From the NCBI GenBank assembly GCA_963170055.1, contig CAUJGJ010000397.1, forward strand, positions 11,989,301 through 12,053,300: a stretch of DNA of 64,000 nucleotides, in the 5' to 3' direction. The notes beneath the pieces were generated by a model, which was given only the letters and a program-made list of their open reading frames with translations, was not told the DNA's origin and searched no databases. The position numbers and the translations under genes are program-made. Positions 44,864 to 55,130 of the stretch are shown in pieces (the stretch's first letter is position 1; every line of letters begins with the position of its first letter). The DNA is from Halisarca cf. caerulea (Eukaryota > Porifera > Demospongiae > Chondrillida > Halisarcidae).

Positions 44864-46589
44864 ATGCATTATTCGAGTGACTCCGACGGTGATTGTGAGC
44901 CTTTTTCTCAAGTCGAACAAATACCATTCGGCAAAGGTCGATTTAATGGTAGAATATACCTACCAGATTCCAGCGATGACCACTGTGACGATTTAAGCCC
45001 TGAAAAAGAATCACAACCACCTGCTGTGAGAAGCAAGACTCCAGTTTCTATCCAGCGAAAATCACCATACTTCGTAGAGTCAAAGTCCCAAGACAAGAGC
45101 AAAGGAATGCAAAAAAGAAAGCGCTCAGCTTCTTCACTGCTGCAATCTGCCCGCAAGTCTATTCATCCACCCTTGCCAACTGTATCTACTGATATAGACA
45201 CTGAAAATACACCCCCAGATTGTAGAAAAGATGCAGGAGATTCTCGCCCAAAGTCGATGTATGCCATTGACAGATCTACTGATGCAGTTCTAAAGCAGAT
45301 CCAGAAAACAAATGATCTACTATCAGTCGTAGCACAAAGGCTGAACAACACTGAAAAACGCTTGGATAAAGTGGAAGATGAAGTCAGCAATGCTGGGTCA
45401 TCCTTAAGTAGTGACAATAGCACAAGCACAGCCAAGAAAAGAGTACCACTGCCAGTCAGCGTGAGTGCATGCATGCATGCATATATCAAGCAGGAATAAT
45501 GTTTGTAGTTGGGTATATGTAACTCACTCATTATCCATCAATGGGGAACTTCTTGTTGATTAACAGAATTTTACTGCGGTATTATGCACTCATATAGTAT
45601 TGTGTACATGTAAGCAGGTGTATGCTAGTTAGTTTTCATTCACAATAGGTGTATATACCTTAGCAGCTATAGGACTTTGGATTTTAAAATTACATGTTTG
45701 AGGTCCATCCATGCATGTCCTTTGTCACAGCGTGAAACAAGACGAGTGTATGGGATGCTACAACAAGAAGATGAGAACTTCCTTGGATGGAGTATCGGAC
45801 CAGGGTATATATACTAGATTGAAAATGTAACAATTGAATATATAATTTATTTGTATATGGCACTTAATTGCATTCTACTTTCTCCAGGAAATCTTTCAAA
45901 GATGAGGCCAATCAAAAAACATTGCAGGATCTAATTCGTGAAGTTAAAGGATTGCAACCAGATTTGTTAACTCAGCATATTCATGGTTAGGAACCTGCTG
46001 GCAGACATGAACATTTGTAATTCAGTGAATGAGTGTACCTACTCCTTTCTAACCCGTTTTTATAGATGCAGCCTATCGTTACTACCGTACTCAGTGTGAA
46101 GAAGCTTCTGCAGAAAGGAGGGGTAAGAGTGCCGGCAATTTGCAAAGGAAAAGGAGGCATGAACGGTTGATGAGAGTAAGTTTCTCTATCAACATGATTA
46201 TTACAATGTGCTTTGCGGCTAATACTTGTCCTACTCAACTTCATCAAAATTTATGTAGAAGCTTCAAGACCGAAAAGTAGCTCTCAAATCAATGTCTGTT
46301 GATGATGAAAAATATAGAGCCATGTGGGAGAATGTCCTGAAACTTGAAATGATGTCGAGTGAGAACAGTGGAGATGATATATAGCAGTGATGACACCATT
46401 TATGTGAACCCTCTGCCTTGGAGATCAAGTCAAGTGAACTCTTTCATGGCTCGACTAGATGATCAGGCACAGTCCAGTAAGTCAGCAACCTCCAAACGTC
46501 TATCCAAGAAGCGTACGGTTGGTGAAAATTCTTCTCGTTCTCAACCAAGTGATAAGGACTTACCATTGTGGGCATTCTCAAAACAATGA
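44864..46589 (+). pseudogene. CACTA accessory gene B, paralogue of gene A, one frameshift
   Basis: Five exons are supported by borders. Exon 1, 44864 to a GTGAGT near 45461 (MHYSSDSDGDCEPF, coiled coil LKQIQKTNDLLSVVAQRLNN). Exon 2 near 45732-45804 (RETRRVYGMLQQ). Exon 3 near 45889-45987 (KTLQDLIREVKGLQPDLL). Exon 4 near 46066-46172 (DAAYRYYRTQCEEAS). Exon 5 from 46260 (KLQDRKVALKSM). A one-base shift near 46375 separates MMSSENSGDD from YSSDDTIYVNPLPWRSS and the basic tail, which stops at 46587-46589. The exon order and the motifs YRYY, MSSE.S, PLPW and LDD match gene A. Paired divergently with the transposase, it is likely a second transposition protein. That is inference; its biochemical role is unknown. 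Confidence 0.65.
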
Positions 46590-47124
46590 TTGTGTGGTCT
46601 TGGTACCTGGGCACCATGGTAATGCAAGGTCACATGAGAAACTCTAACCATCATCAGTAGAAAATTGCAACTTGACTCTTAGAGTAACTATTTTGCTGAC
46701 TTAAGGTTGAAGTTTTCAATGCCATTTGATTTTTATCTTTATATTATTTGTGTGATTTTGATGATTTTTCCAGCATTTTCAAACTTCCAATGCAATTATC
46801 TTAAATTGGCTAGTATATATGTGAGAAAATGTCCTGAAATTTGAAGACAGAACATGCATTGCATGACATGCTTCTGGTGTGACACCCACCATGTAGTTTG
46901 TCAGTATCCTGCCAAGTGCACACCACATTACATGCTATGCAACCCAACAACTATAGAAAATCCTAGTGGAAATTTGCCCTGTACTTATACAGAAAAAACG
47001 CCAGGAATTTACATATGTCCTCCTGAAGCCCAGTTGTCATGAAATGTTACTTGTACTGAACCTATCCTGTGGATGTCATGGTATTGGAAATACAACTTTT
47101 GACATAGTGGTATATACATATTAA

Positions 47125-47209
47125 CTCACCATCATTTCCCTAACAGATTCTATGTTTTCTTCCTGTGAACATGCAGAATGACAACAGAGCACAATAATTC
47201 CAGAAACAC

Positions 47210-47301
<92 letters not shown>

Positions 47302-47305
47302 TACA

Positions 47306-47343
<38 letters not shown>

Positions 47344-47347
47344 TACA

Positions 47348-47404
<57 letters not shown>

Positions 47405-47597
47405 ACACACACACATACACACACGCACACACGCACACACACATACACACACATTTTATAATTATACATCACTACACAAAGCCACGTATTACTCAGGGAT
47501 CTTTCAATTCTAGATCTGTGAGGATAATCTCCAAGTGATTCGAGTTTCCAGGGCCGTAGGCGGCCCACGAGTTTTTTAAACTCGAATCACTTGTTAC
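47125..47597. repeat. CA-bearing dispersed repeat with hairpin end, copy 1
   Basis: CTCACCATCATTTCC, then AATAATTCCAGAAAC, a long interrupted (CA)n (47212-47452), GGGATCTTTCAATTCT and GTGAGGATAATCTCC, then the AAGTGATTCGAGTT hairpin. The same succession of blocks is found at 52980-53374. No coding capacity. Confidence 0.85.
47533..47592. repeat. Nested hairpin AAGTGATTCGAGTT / AAACTCGAATCACTT
   Basis: The outer arms enclose an inner palindrome GGGCCGTAGGCGGCCC. Family members are at 10983-11029, 16333-16379, 53313-53373 and 63690-63745. Confidence 0.9.
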
Positions 47598-47601
47598 TAT
47601 G

Positions 47602-50600
47602 CAGAGGTGTAGGAAGATGATTCCAATTGGGGGGGCTCACCCATATCCTTCTAATACTAGGAACATCGGCATCAATCAATGTATTGATACATGCATGCAT
47701 ATACTACTATAATAGTGACAATGATCAAAAACAATAATAAATGAAAAAAAAACTAATGGTTATTACACTGCAAGCATGTTGTACATGCATAAAACAAACA
47801 GCACAGATCAAAAATGGCCAAAATAATTTAATCTCCTACTGTTGACAGACACAAAATCATTAGCTACAGATGCCGTGTTTAATTTCCCAGTTTCTTCTTT
47901 GAGTACGTAGAGCAAGAATATATTGTTTAAGCGCTCTTGAGTCATAGAAGTCCTCATGAATGTCTTGATTCGCCGTAACATTGAAAATGACCTCTCAGCT
48001 GTGGCACTCGTCACTGGAAAAGAAAGGTACAGCTTAGTCAGTTTATTGACTTCGCTGAGCATACCCTTGCCAATGTTGCTTTCATTTAAAACATTAGCCA
48101 CAGTTCGGACAGTGGTAACCTTTTTAATTCCTAGACTGGAATTGATTATGGCATCACGTAACATAAGCAGCTGGACATTCAATCTTGCCAAGTCCACCTT
48201 ACCAGCGATCAACTCTTTGACCTCTGGTGTGATGTCTATAGGCAAATTGTCCCCATTGGAAGCGTTTAACAACACTGATTCAAGCTTACAAACGATACCA
48301 ATATCAGATTGCTCGAATCGTCTTTTAACCTCGCCGCAAGCAGTATCCAGTGCTTCAAAGTAAGCAGCTCGAAACATTTCTTTCGGAGATGCAAACCTGT
48401 ACTGTTCGGAACCTTTGGAGGTTTTTGGTACCTTACGATACCGGGGCAATACTGGGGCGTCAGTAAATTCCACTGACATTTTCAAAACGCCTTAAAAAAA
48501 TTCATCATATTTAGCCTCTGTACGCAGTGTAGAGTAGTGGGATGCCAGTAGACACGATCCTGATAAGCCTTCAGCTGCAGTTGTGTCTTTAGCCTGTAGA
48601 TTCAATGACAATTGTTCTGCTGATGAAAACACAAGATGGGCTAGTTTGAGAGCAAAGAGTGTACTGAATGATTCCATTTGCGTGAGAAGTCCAGTAGCTT
48701 TTGCAGCATATTCATCAGAGCCACATTTCACAACTGAAAGTGTTTCCATGAGAGCTCCATAGTTTTTCAAAATGGAATCAATGGCAGAGTGTCGTACAGT
48801 CCATCGTGTTGGACACAAAGTCCTCAAACCTGGAGATGTTGATGATTCGCTGTTTGAAAGTGTTATATCCTTTTGAACTGCATTGAACAAACTTTGACGC
48901 TTTGGTGAGAACTTGATCAGTTGTACAAGATTGAAAATGAAATGCATACAGTTACGTACAAGCTCAATTTTTCTTGTTACCTCTTGTACTGCTAAATTCA
49001 GGCTATGAGCAAAACAGTGAACATATAGGCAGGATGGGGATTCCTTTTTGACAAGTGCCTGTACACCATTTCGAACACCACTCATATTTGCTGCACCATC
49101 ATATGCCTGTCCAGTACAGTCCGAGAATGAGAGTGAACACCTGATGAAAATGTCTTGCAACGCTCTGAAAACTGTATTAGCCTTTGTGTCACTAAGCTGG
49201 AACAATCCAAGAGGTGCTTCAAAAATACGGAAATCAGAATCCACCCACCTAATAGCAACGCAGAGTTGTCCTGCATGTGAAATATCAGTAGCCTCATCAG
49301 CTATAACTGAATAGCACCCAGCAGATTTGATCTTCTGCAACAAATCTCGAAGAACAGTTTGGCCACAAATAGTAATCACTTCATTGATTATTTCAGGCGA
49401 CAAATAGTCTCTCTTGGCAATCCAAGCTTGTAGGGCAGGGCAATCATTGGAGCGGAGCAAGAGAAGTTGCAGCAAGTTGCCTTCCAATGATGAGCCAGCA
49501 TCATGATGACCACGAAATGGAAGGCCCTGGCGTGCAAGAAAGAGAACTGACTCGATTACCTTCAGAAACATACTGCGATTGAGGTGTCTATCTTTTTCTT
49601 GTTGAGTAGCAAGCTGAGACTGGATGCTGATGCCTTTTCTACGGGACATTATTTTCGAAAATGCTTCTTTGTGCATGTCACTCTTTTCATGCTCGGCAAA
49701 TTTCTCCAGTGCCTTTTTCCAATTGCAAAAACCCACATTGACAAATGCATAGTTCAGTCGCTTGGAAAACGTTAGAAGTCCATGCTTTGCAGCAGAGCAA
49801 CATACTTGGCAAAAAATTTTGTATGACGATGTACAAACACTAATCCATGCATGTTTGGTATACCACGATGGCTGAATTGACCGACGCTCTGCTGAGGACA
49901 TTAATTTAGACTTCTGTAGATCTGCAGGGTGATGAGCAGTGTCATAGTCACTACAGCAAGGACATTGACAACTACCAGCAGCCACATCAATTTCTGACTC
50001 CTCATCTTCCTCACATTCAGATCCGCCAAGTTTATTCATAGGACTTTCTGAAACTACATTTCAAAAAGAGGGACCAGATTAACTACTAAAATTCCAAGAA
50101 CGATGACCATGGAGGTCACTTATGTGTACACTTCGGCTATTCGTTTTCCTCGTAATATGTCAAAACAACGGACGAGAAAACGCCGTTATTCAAGTCTCAC
50201 GAGGAAACGAATGGTCGGATTATACACCTACACTTATCCATAAACGCACGAAAATTATTGCTAACCTTGGCAATGGGTATCAATAGTAGACGATTCTTCT
50301 ACAGAATCTATATGTCCAGCTGTTTTGAAAAACGACGTGATGTCCCTCTGGTGCGCCATGATACGCTTGACACGTGGCTGTCTCAGGCAGTCGTTTCCAC
50401 TTCCAATTCTGAAATGACTACAAATAAAATGGCGATTGTAACCACGGCCGAGGTTGAGCGTTCCATTGAAAGGTTTTGCTAGCAATCTGCATCCCTAGGA
50501 TCCTCTGTCTCTGGATAAAAATATTAATAATTTGTCAGTTGCAGTCTTGGTATGGTCTTTACCAAAGATAAGTGTCAACAGTAGGGTTTTTTGTAAGACT

Positions 50601-50691
50601 TTAAGGATTAGAGTAAGGGGGGCTTAGCCCCCCCTCATCTCAACTCAGAGGGGCTCAAGCCCACCCTGTAGTATAGGTTCCTACGCCTCTG
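47602..50691 (-). mobile_element. hAT transposon, 3,090 bp
   Basis: The left end CAGAGGTGTAGGAA (47602) and the right end, reversed, CAGAGGCGTAGGAA (50691) are inverted repeats, each followed by G-rich tracts (GGGGGGGCTC; GGGTGGGCTTGAGCCCC). CTATG precedes the left end (47597-47601) and follows the right end (50692-50696), a 5-bp match within a family that normally gives 8 bp. It inserted directly beside the hairpin repeat at 47533-47592. Confidence 0.85.
47808..50039 (-). pseudogene. hAT transposase (TTF finger + DUF4371), single premature stop
   Basis: The frame is open from MNKLGGSECEEDEESEID (50039) through a TTF-like zinc segment (YKIFCQVCCSAAKHGL, FCNWKKALEKFAEH) and LARQGLPFRGHHD. The catalytic DUF4371 core follows (YSVIADEATDISHAGQLCVA, GQAYDGAANMSGVRNG, VHCFAHSLNLAVQEV, LCPTRWTVRHSA). 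A TAA at 48492-48494 interrupts it after YDEFF. The same frame resumes with MSVEFTDAPVLPRYRK and ends in the hAT dimerisation domain (YLSFPVTSATAERSFSMLRR, then LNNIFLLYV). Total about 743 codons. One nonsense change is the only visible lesion. The partial gene at the left edge of the window belongs to the same group. Confidence 0.9.
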
Positions 50692-50784
50692 CTATGTTAA
50701 CACTATACAGGTACATGTACCTACTAACTATACGCCAACCATGCATGTAACATTATAGTTATACAGGCTTACTAAATCTTGAAC

Positions 50785-51182
50785 ATCCTTAGCAATTCCC
50801 TTCCACATAAACCTTTCTTCAATTCTATGCAATGTTCTTTCTCAACCCAAATGCCCAGCAGTGGGGTGGACATGGCAGGCCACCAAAATCCTGTTCCTTT
50901 TGTCCTCTTGCTGTATATAACGTACTTCAACATCAACCTGAAGCATGGATAAAACTCGATTATTGGGTGTCTTACTTTTCCTTTAATGGTCTTTTTGTAG
51001 AAAACTTTGCCATCTTGCACAACAAACTTCTTTGATTTCTTTCTGATAACTCTCTTCTCATTCTCAGTGCAGTTCTCTGGATAGCTCTTTTTCAAAACAT
51101 AAGTGACAGCCTGCTCAACTAAGTCCGGCTTGGCGCCACCTTCTTTCTCTTTCAAATCCTTCGGTGGGAAAATATGACACAT
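50785..51182 (-). pseudogene. Integrase zinc-binding (H2C2) fragment
   Basis: The frame from 51182 reads NEKRVIRKKSKKFVVQDGKV and YYK-type sequence. It then shifts to a frame with AGHLG, a stop, and ERTLHRIEERFMWKGIAKDV, ending at a GTAAGC donor near 50776. This is the N-terminal zinc-binding region seen in retroelement and Ginger/KRBA2-type integrases. The catalytic core is absent. A relic of a retroelement or Ginger-like transposon; I cannot say which. Confidence 0.5.
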
Positions 51183-51289
51183 TCGGCCAAAGTTGGCACC
51201 TCAAACTTGTCATGTTTTCTTGGGATGACACCTATGATCAGAAGAATTCTTTAGCTTTAAGTTTAAGCTTGAATCTCCTTCGAAACAAA

Positions 51290-51415
51290 CATTTATAAAA
51301 CCCGGACCAACATTCGTGTAGCCGGACCAAAATTCTTAAGGAAGAATGGTCCGGTCGGACCAAATTTTCCGAAAAATATGGTCCGTCGGACCAAAATTCC
51401 CGTGACAGATTTACC
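51290..51415. repeat. Cluster of GGTCCG/CGGACC palindromic words
   Basis: At least five CGGACCAA(A/C)ATT-type words lie within 110 bp, two as full palindromes GGTCCG(G/-)TCGGACC. This resembles the sub-terminal region of a DNA transposon; no partner end was located. Confidence 0.7.
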
Positions 51416-51440
51416 AGGTTAGCACAATGCATTTCCATCG

Positions 51441-51785
51441 CACATTGCTATTACTGATGAGCGTCCAGACATCACTGTGTGGTTGGAGAAGAAGTGTACC
51501 TTGATTGAACTCACTGTCTGTCATGAAGACAACTTTGCTGATGCAGAGAGGAGGAAACAGAACCGTTATACAGACCTCCTGCGCCTATGCACCACCAAAA
51601 AGTACATTTCTAATCTGAAAACCATACAAGTTGGATCCAGAGGAATCCTAGACATGCAGTCTCTGGAGGATCTGAAGCATCTTTGCCAAACTACTCGGAA
51701 GGAGTGGTATCATTTCATCATGTCTTTGACAAAGGCATCCATTACCTGCTCCTTTGCAATCTGGTGTAGCGGTAACTCAATATAG
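51441..51785 (+). pseudogene. C-terminal fragment of a retrotransposon polyprotein
   Basis: The open frame DERPDITVWLEKKCTLIELT, then HEDNFADAERRKQNRYTDLL and TIQVGSRG matches a C-terminal block that often follows reverse transcriptase in invertebrate non-LTR retroelements (pattern RPDIVLW...IELTVP.E.NF..A..RK..RY..L...VGSRG). That recognition is from memory. No start or reverse transcriptase is present. An isolated piece. Confidence 0.5.
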
Positions 51786-51887
51786 TCTTTCACCATCACT
51801 GTTCTTAGGTTGCCTAGTCTATTTACATAGCGTTCACTGTAACAAAGCACTCATCAGTATTATGTATGTTTTTGGGCCGTATGGCAA

Positions 51888-52205
51888 GCCAAATGTTGCA
51901 AAAGTTGACTACGTCGATCGATGAATCACACGACGTCGGGAGTGACACACGACGTCGTCACACATAAGTTGCAACGTCGGGAGTATACACAACGTCGACA
52001 GAGAACTCCTACAACATCAGGAGTACTTTGTACTTTTCGCAACGTTGTGAGTGCTACGTGACGTCGCGAAACATACAGCGGACAATTTTGTAACTTACTA
52101 AACCTTCACGACGTCGGTAAAATAATACTCAAAGCATTGTGAAACCTCACGACGTCTTCCCGTGATATGTGAAATCTCACGACGTCTTCCCGTGATATCA
52201 GGCAA
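51888..52205. repeat. Cluster of about eleven ACGTC(G)-type motifs
   Basis: CACGACGTCGGGAGTG, CACGACGTCGTCA, GCAACGTCGGGAGT, ACAACGTCGAC, GTGACGTCGCG and a tandem pair of (C/T)CTCACGACGTCTTCC lie within 320 bp. GACGTC is the core of CREB/ATF-like sites. Whether this is regulatory or just a decayed tandem repeat is open. Confidence 0.6.
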
Positions 52206-52298
52206 CACTGAGGTGCAATCGTGAATAATATTATGAGCGTTTAACTTTTGCTGGTCATTCTGTAGAGTCTATGTTCTGAATCAGCTACGTGGTGAAAC

Positions 52299-52445
52299 AT
52301 GGCGACTGGTTGGAACCGATTTTTCTCGGTACTCGAGGACTTCCTCGGTGAGCTACAAGTTAGGTCTGGACATGGTAATACGGTTTATTGTGAATATGTC
52401 GTGGAAAGATGCGGATTAGCGATCAGGTCTCTGTCTACTGTATAA
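52299..52445 (+). CDS. Small open frame, possible first exon
   Basis: MATGWNRFFSVLEDFLGELQ opens 48 codons to a TAA-type stop near 52443; a GTGAGC donor lies after EDFLG (52347). It sits downstream of the ACGTC cluster, so it could be the first exon of a lost gene. No family recognised. Confidence 0.2.
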   Translation: MATGWNRFFSVLEDFLGELQVRSGHGNTVYCEYVVERCGLAIRSLSTV

Positions 52446-52857
52446 GACAATGCAGATGAACCGCATGTGGATAGGTTAGCGATGCCATCACAAGTGGACC
52501 CAGCTATAGAATTGGAATCGTTGGAGGAAGTTTGCACTTGATTATCATCTTTAATTAATACTTTGAGAGAAATTTCTTCGGAATGAGAGATGGAATTAGC
52601 AGCAGCTGAAGCTGGGGAAGACAAGGGTATACACAAGCACGAGGTGGAGGCAAGGAGGTCTCATTGGAGACAGGATCCTCCTCTCTTGCTTTCTTCATCA
52701 TCATTCCTTTTGGAGCTGACATTGCTTTATAATAAATGAATCTGTCATAAAAAATACAATCAATAGCAATTGTACCTACCACAAGTCAGTTGAATTTCTT
52801 CCTAAGGCTTATTTTGTATTCTAGAGGGAGACAAAGAGTGTAACATAAGAAATGCCC

Positions 52858-52914
<57 letters not shown>

Positions 52915-52979
52915 TGCACACACACATACACACACACATGCATGAATGCATTAATTTACAAGCACAATAATGCTATTAA
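52446..52979. other. No supported gene; (CA)n
   Basis: A minus-strand Ser/Pro-rich frame (52555-52780, SAPKGMMMKKAREEDPVSNE) is possible but unsupported. (CA)n at 52860-52940. Confidence 0.4.
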
Positions 52980-53068
52980 ACTCACCATCCTTTCCATTTT
53001 GGATTTCATTTAGTCTTCGTGTGCAAGAAGTACAAGAAGTACAATAGAATACAATAATCCAGAAACTG

Positions 53069-53146
<78 letters not shown>

Positions 53147-53164
53147 TGCACACACACACACTGT

Positions 53165-53213
<49 letters not shown>

Positions 53214-53374
53214 TACACATACACACACATTTATCATACAACACTTAGTCTACACAAAACCATGCATTATATCTCAGGCCTGGGATCTTTCAATTCTGTG
53301 AGGATGATTTCCAAGTGATTCGAGTTTCCAGGGCCGTAGGTGGCCCAAGAGTTTTTTTAAACTCAAATCACTTG
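52980..53374. repeat. CA-bearing dispersed repeat with hairpin end, copy 2
   Basis: CTCACCATCCTTTCC, AATAATCCAGAAAC, (CA)n 53070-53230 with two CTGTGCACACACACA units, GGGATCTTTCAATTCTGTGA, GGATGATTTCC, then the hairpin 53313-53373. Matches 47125-47597 block by block. Confidence 0.85.
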
Positions 53375-53451
53375 TTTCACCACATTTTTCATTTTTCCTG
53401 GCTGTCTCCTTTCATAACCTGTCCTTCTCCATTCTTCCTTATTTTGCTTCT

Positions 53452-53950
53452 TCAGATTCCCTTCTTGCCATCGTCGTTTCCTTTGTAATGTGTTTTTTCC
53501 TTCCTTTTAAATTCCTCCTCTTTAGTTGCTGTTTCTAACTTGGTCTTTCTGTATTCTGCCATCATTTCCAATCTAGTTATGTGTTTACCAGGAGTTTCCT
53601 TTTCCAGCTGCTTCTTCCTGTTTTCCTGGTAGATTTTAAGTTTTTTGACCTTATTTCTTTGGTTTCCTCCTGTAGTCACTTCTGTTGGTTTGCAAATTTC
53701 AGCCTCCTTTCCCTTTCCTCTACTGTCTCCTTCTCCAGTCGTTTTTGCTGGTTTGCAATTGATATGTTTAGCCTCTTCTCCTTTTCTTCTGCTGTCTCCT
53801 TCTCCAGTCATTTCTGTTGGTTTGTAACTAATATTCCTAGCCTCTTGTCATTTTCTTCACGAGTTTCCAGTTCAATTCGTTTTTTCTGTGTAATTTGCAT
53901 CACTTAAAGTCGGGATTCACACTGTTCTGCACTCTCTTTCTTCTGATGCT
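53452..53950 (-). pseudogene. Coiled-coil repeat fragment, decayed
   Basis: Best read on the minus strand as repeats of the pattern LEKETAEEKEKRLNISIANQ, QKRLEKETVEERERRLKF, with two stops (QQK then TGA) and frame changes. Such ET.EER..RL repeats with basic ends are found in N-termini of several transposon proteins, including Helitron-associated ones. It lies between the hairpin repeat and the piggyBac terminus. Family assignment is weak. Confidence 0.35.
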
Positions 53951-54845
53951 TCCTTTGACTTAACCCTCTGGCCCGCACCCCGTACAAATAGGGTATTACA
54001 ATCACCCAGCTTTAAGAATATTTTTGGAACGAACAAGAGAAGGGAGCACCAAACAAACAGAATACAGTTAATGTAGAATAGTTAGGCTTTGCTTCGATTG
54101 AATTTGGGAAAGATTTCGTTCAGTAATAGCTGAAATAGAGTCTTTTGAAAATGTTCAAAGTTCGCCGTCTGAACAACAAAAAAGTCCGTAAAATTTTGTA
54201 AATGTACGGATATGGCTTCACAGAAAGATGAACACCGGAGATTGTTCACCACGGAAGAAGTCCTCTCTTTTCTGCGTGCAGATAGCGTAAGCGATGAAAC
54301 ATCCAGCGAAGGCTGTGATGACGACTGGGAGACGGATGAAAGCGGCATAAGTGATGTTCCCATCGTAAAACATGCTAAACTTACCATTTCCACCGTGCAG
54401 CTGCAGGAACAGCAATCGAGCCAACCAACCAACCTACCAGGAGCCAGCAAGAACGTCGACGATGACACCAACAGTGCGCTAGAACCGATTTCAGAAGAAA
54501 TTACCCTATCAAGTGAGGAGAATAGCACTACAAATGATGATTTGAGCAGTTGTGATGATGAAAGGGATGGTGACTGGGTTCTAGGGGATAGCCCTATGGA
54601 TTACAGTACTACCATGCTTGATGAAGGTGAAAATTGGCAACTGGGAGATGTTGAAAACATTCCAGTGATGAACGATGATGAACACACCTGTGTGGAAAAT
54701 GATGGTGAGTACACCCACATGGAGAATGATGGCGAACACAGATGGGTTAAGGACACTCTGGTGGATAACAGTGATGGTATCAATAGTGAGAGCAGTGAAG
54801 ATGGTGATGAGAGCAGACATACTGGCTGTGGAAACAGAAGAGGTG

Positions 54846-55130
54846 TGTGTGGCAGCAGTCCTGGTGGTGGTAGTTGCGGTGGTGATAGCAGCAGTCATGG
54901 TGGTGGTAGTCGCGGTGGCGACTAGCAGCAGTCCAGGTGGTGGTAGCCGCGGTGGCGACAGCAGCAGTCCCGGTGGTGGTAGTCGCGGCGGCGATAGCAG
55001 CAGTCCTGGTGGTGGTAGTCGCGGTGGCGATAGCAGCAGTCCTGGTGGTGGTAGTCGCGGTGGCGATAGCAATCATGGTGGTGGTAGTCGCGGTGGCGAT
55101 AGCAGCAATCCTAGTGGTGGTAGTTGCAGT
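54846..55130 (+). repeat. 36-bp coding minisatellite (GGGSRGGDSSSP)
   Basis: About seven to eight units of AGCAGTCCTGGTGGTGGTAG plus TCGCGGTGGCGATAGC. Each encodes 12 residues of a Gly/Ser/Arg spacer in the piggyBac N-terminus. The frameshifting T (GGCGACTAGC instead of GGCGACAGC) lies in the second or third unit. Confidence 0.9.

Larger units (their letters stand above)
42825..47109. mobile_element. CACTA/EnSpm element, 4,285 bp, GTA duplication
   Basis: The left end CACTGTTCGAAAAATTAAAT and the reversed right end CACTATGTCAAAAGTTGTAT match at 17 of 24 positions, ending in shared ATTTCC. A perfect 3-bp duplication GTA lies at 42822-42824 and 47110-47112. Inside are a deleted transposase (minus) and an accessory gene (plus) whose starts are about 100 bp apart. 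GGAAATTTG words recur near both ends, as CACTA sub-terminal repeats do. Confidence 0.85.

Noticed and set aside
47533..47592. Canonical Helitron 3' end
   Set aside because: A hairpin is present, but the sequence after it is TTGTT, not CTRR with an A/T insertion site; kept only as a loose analogy.
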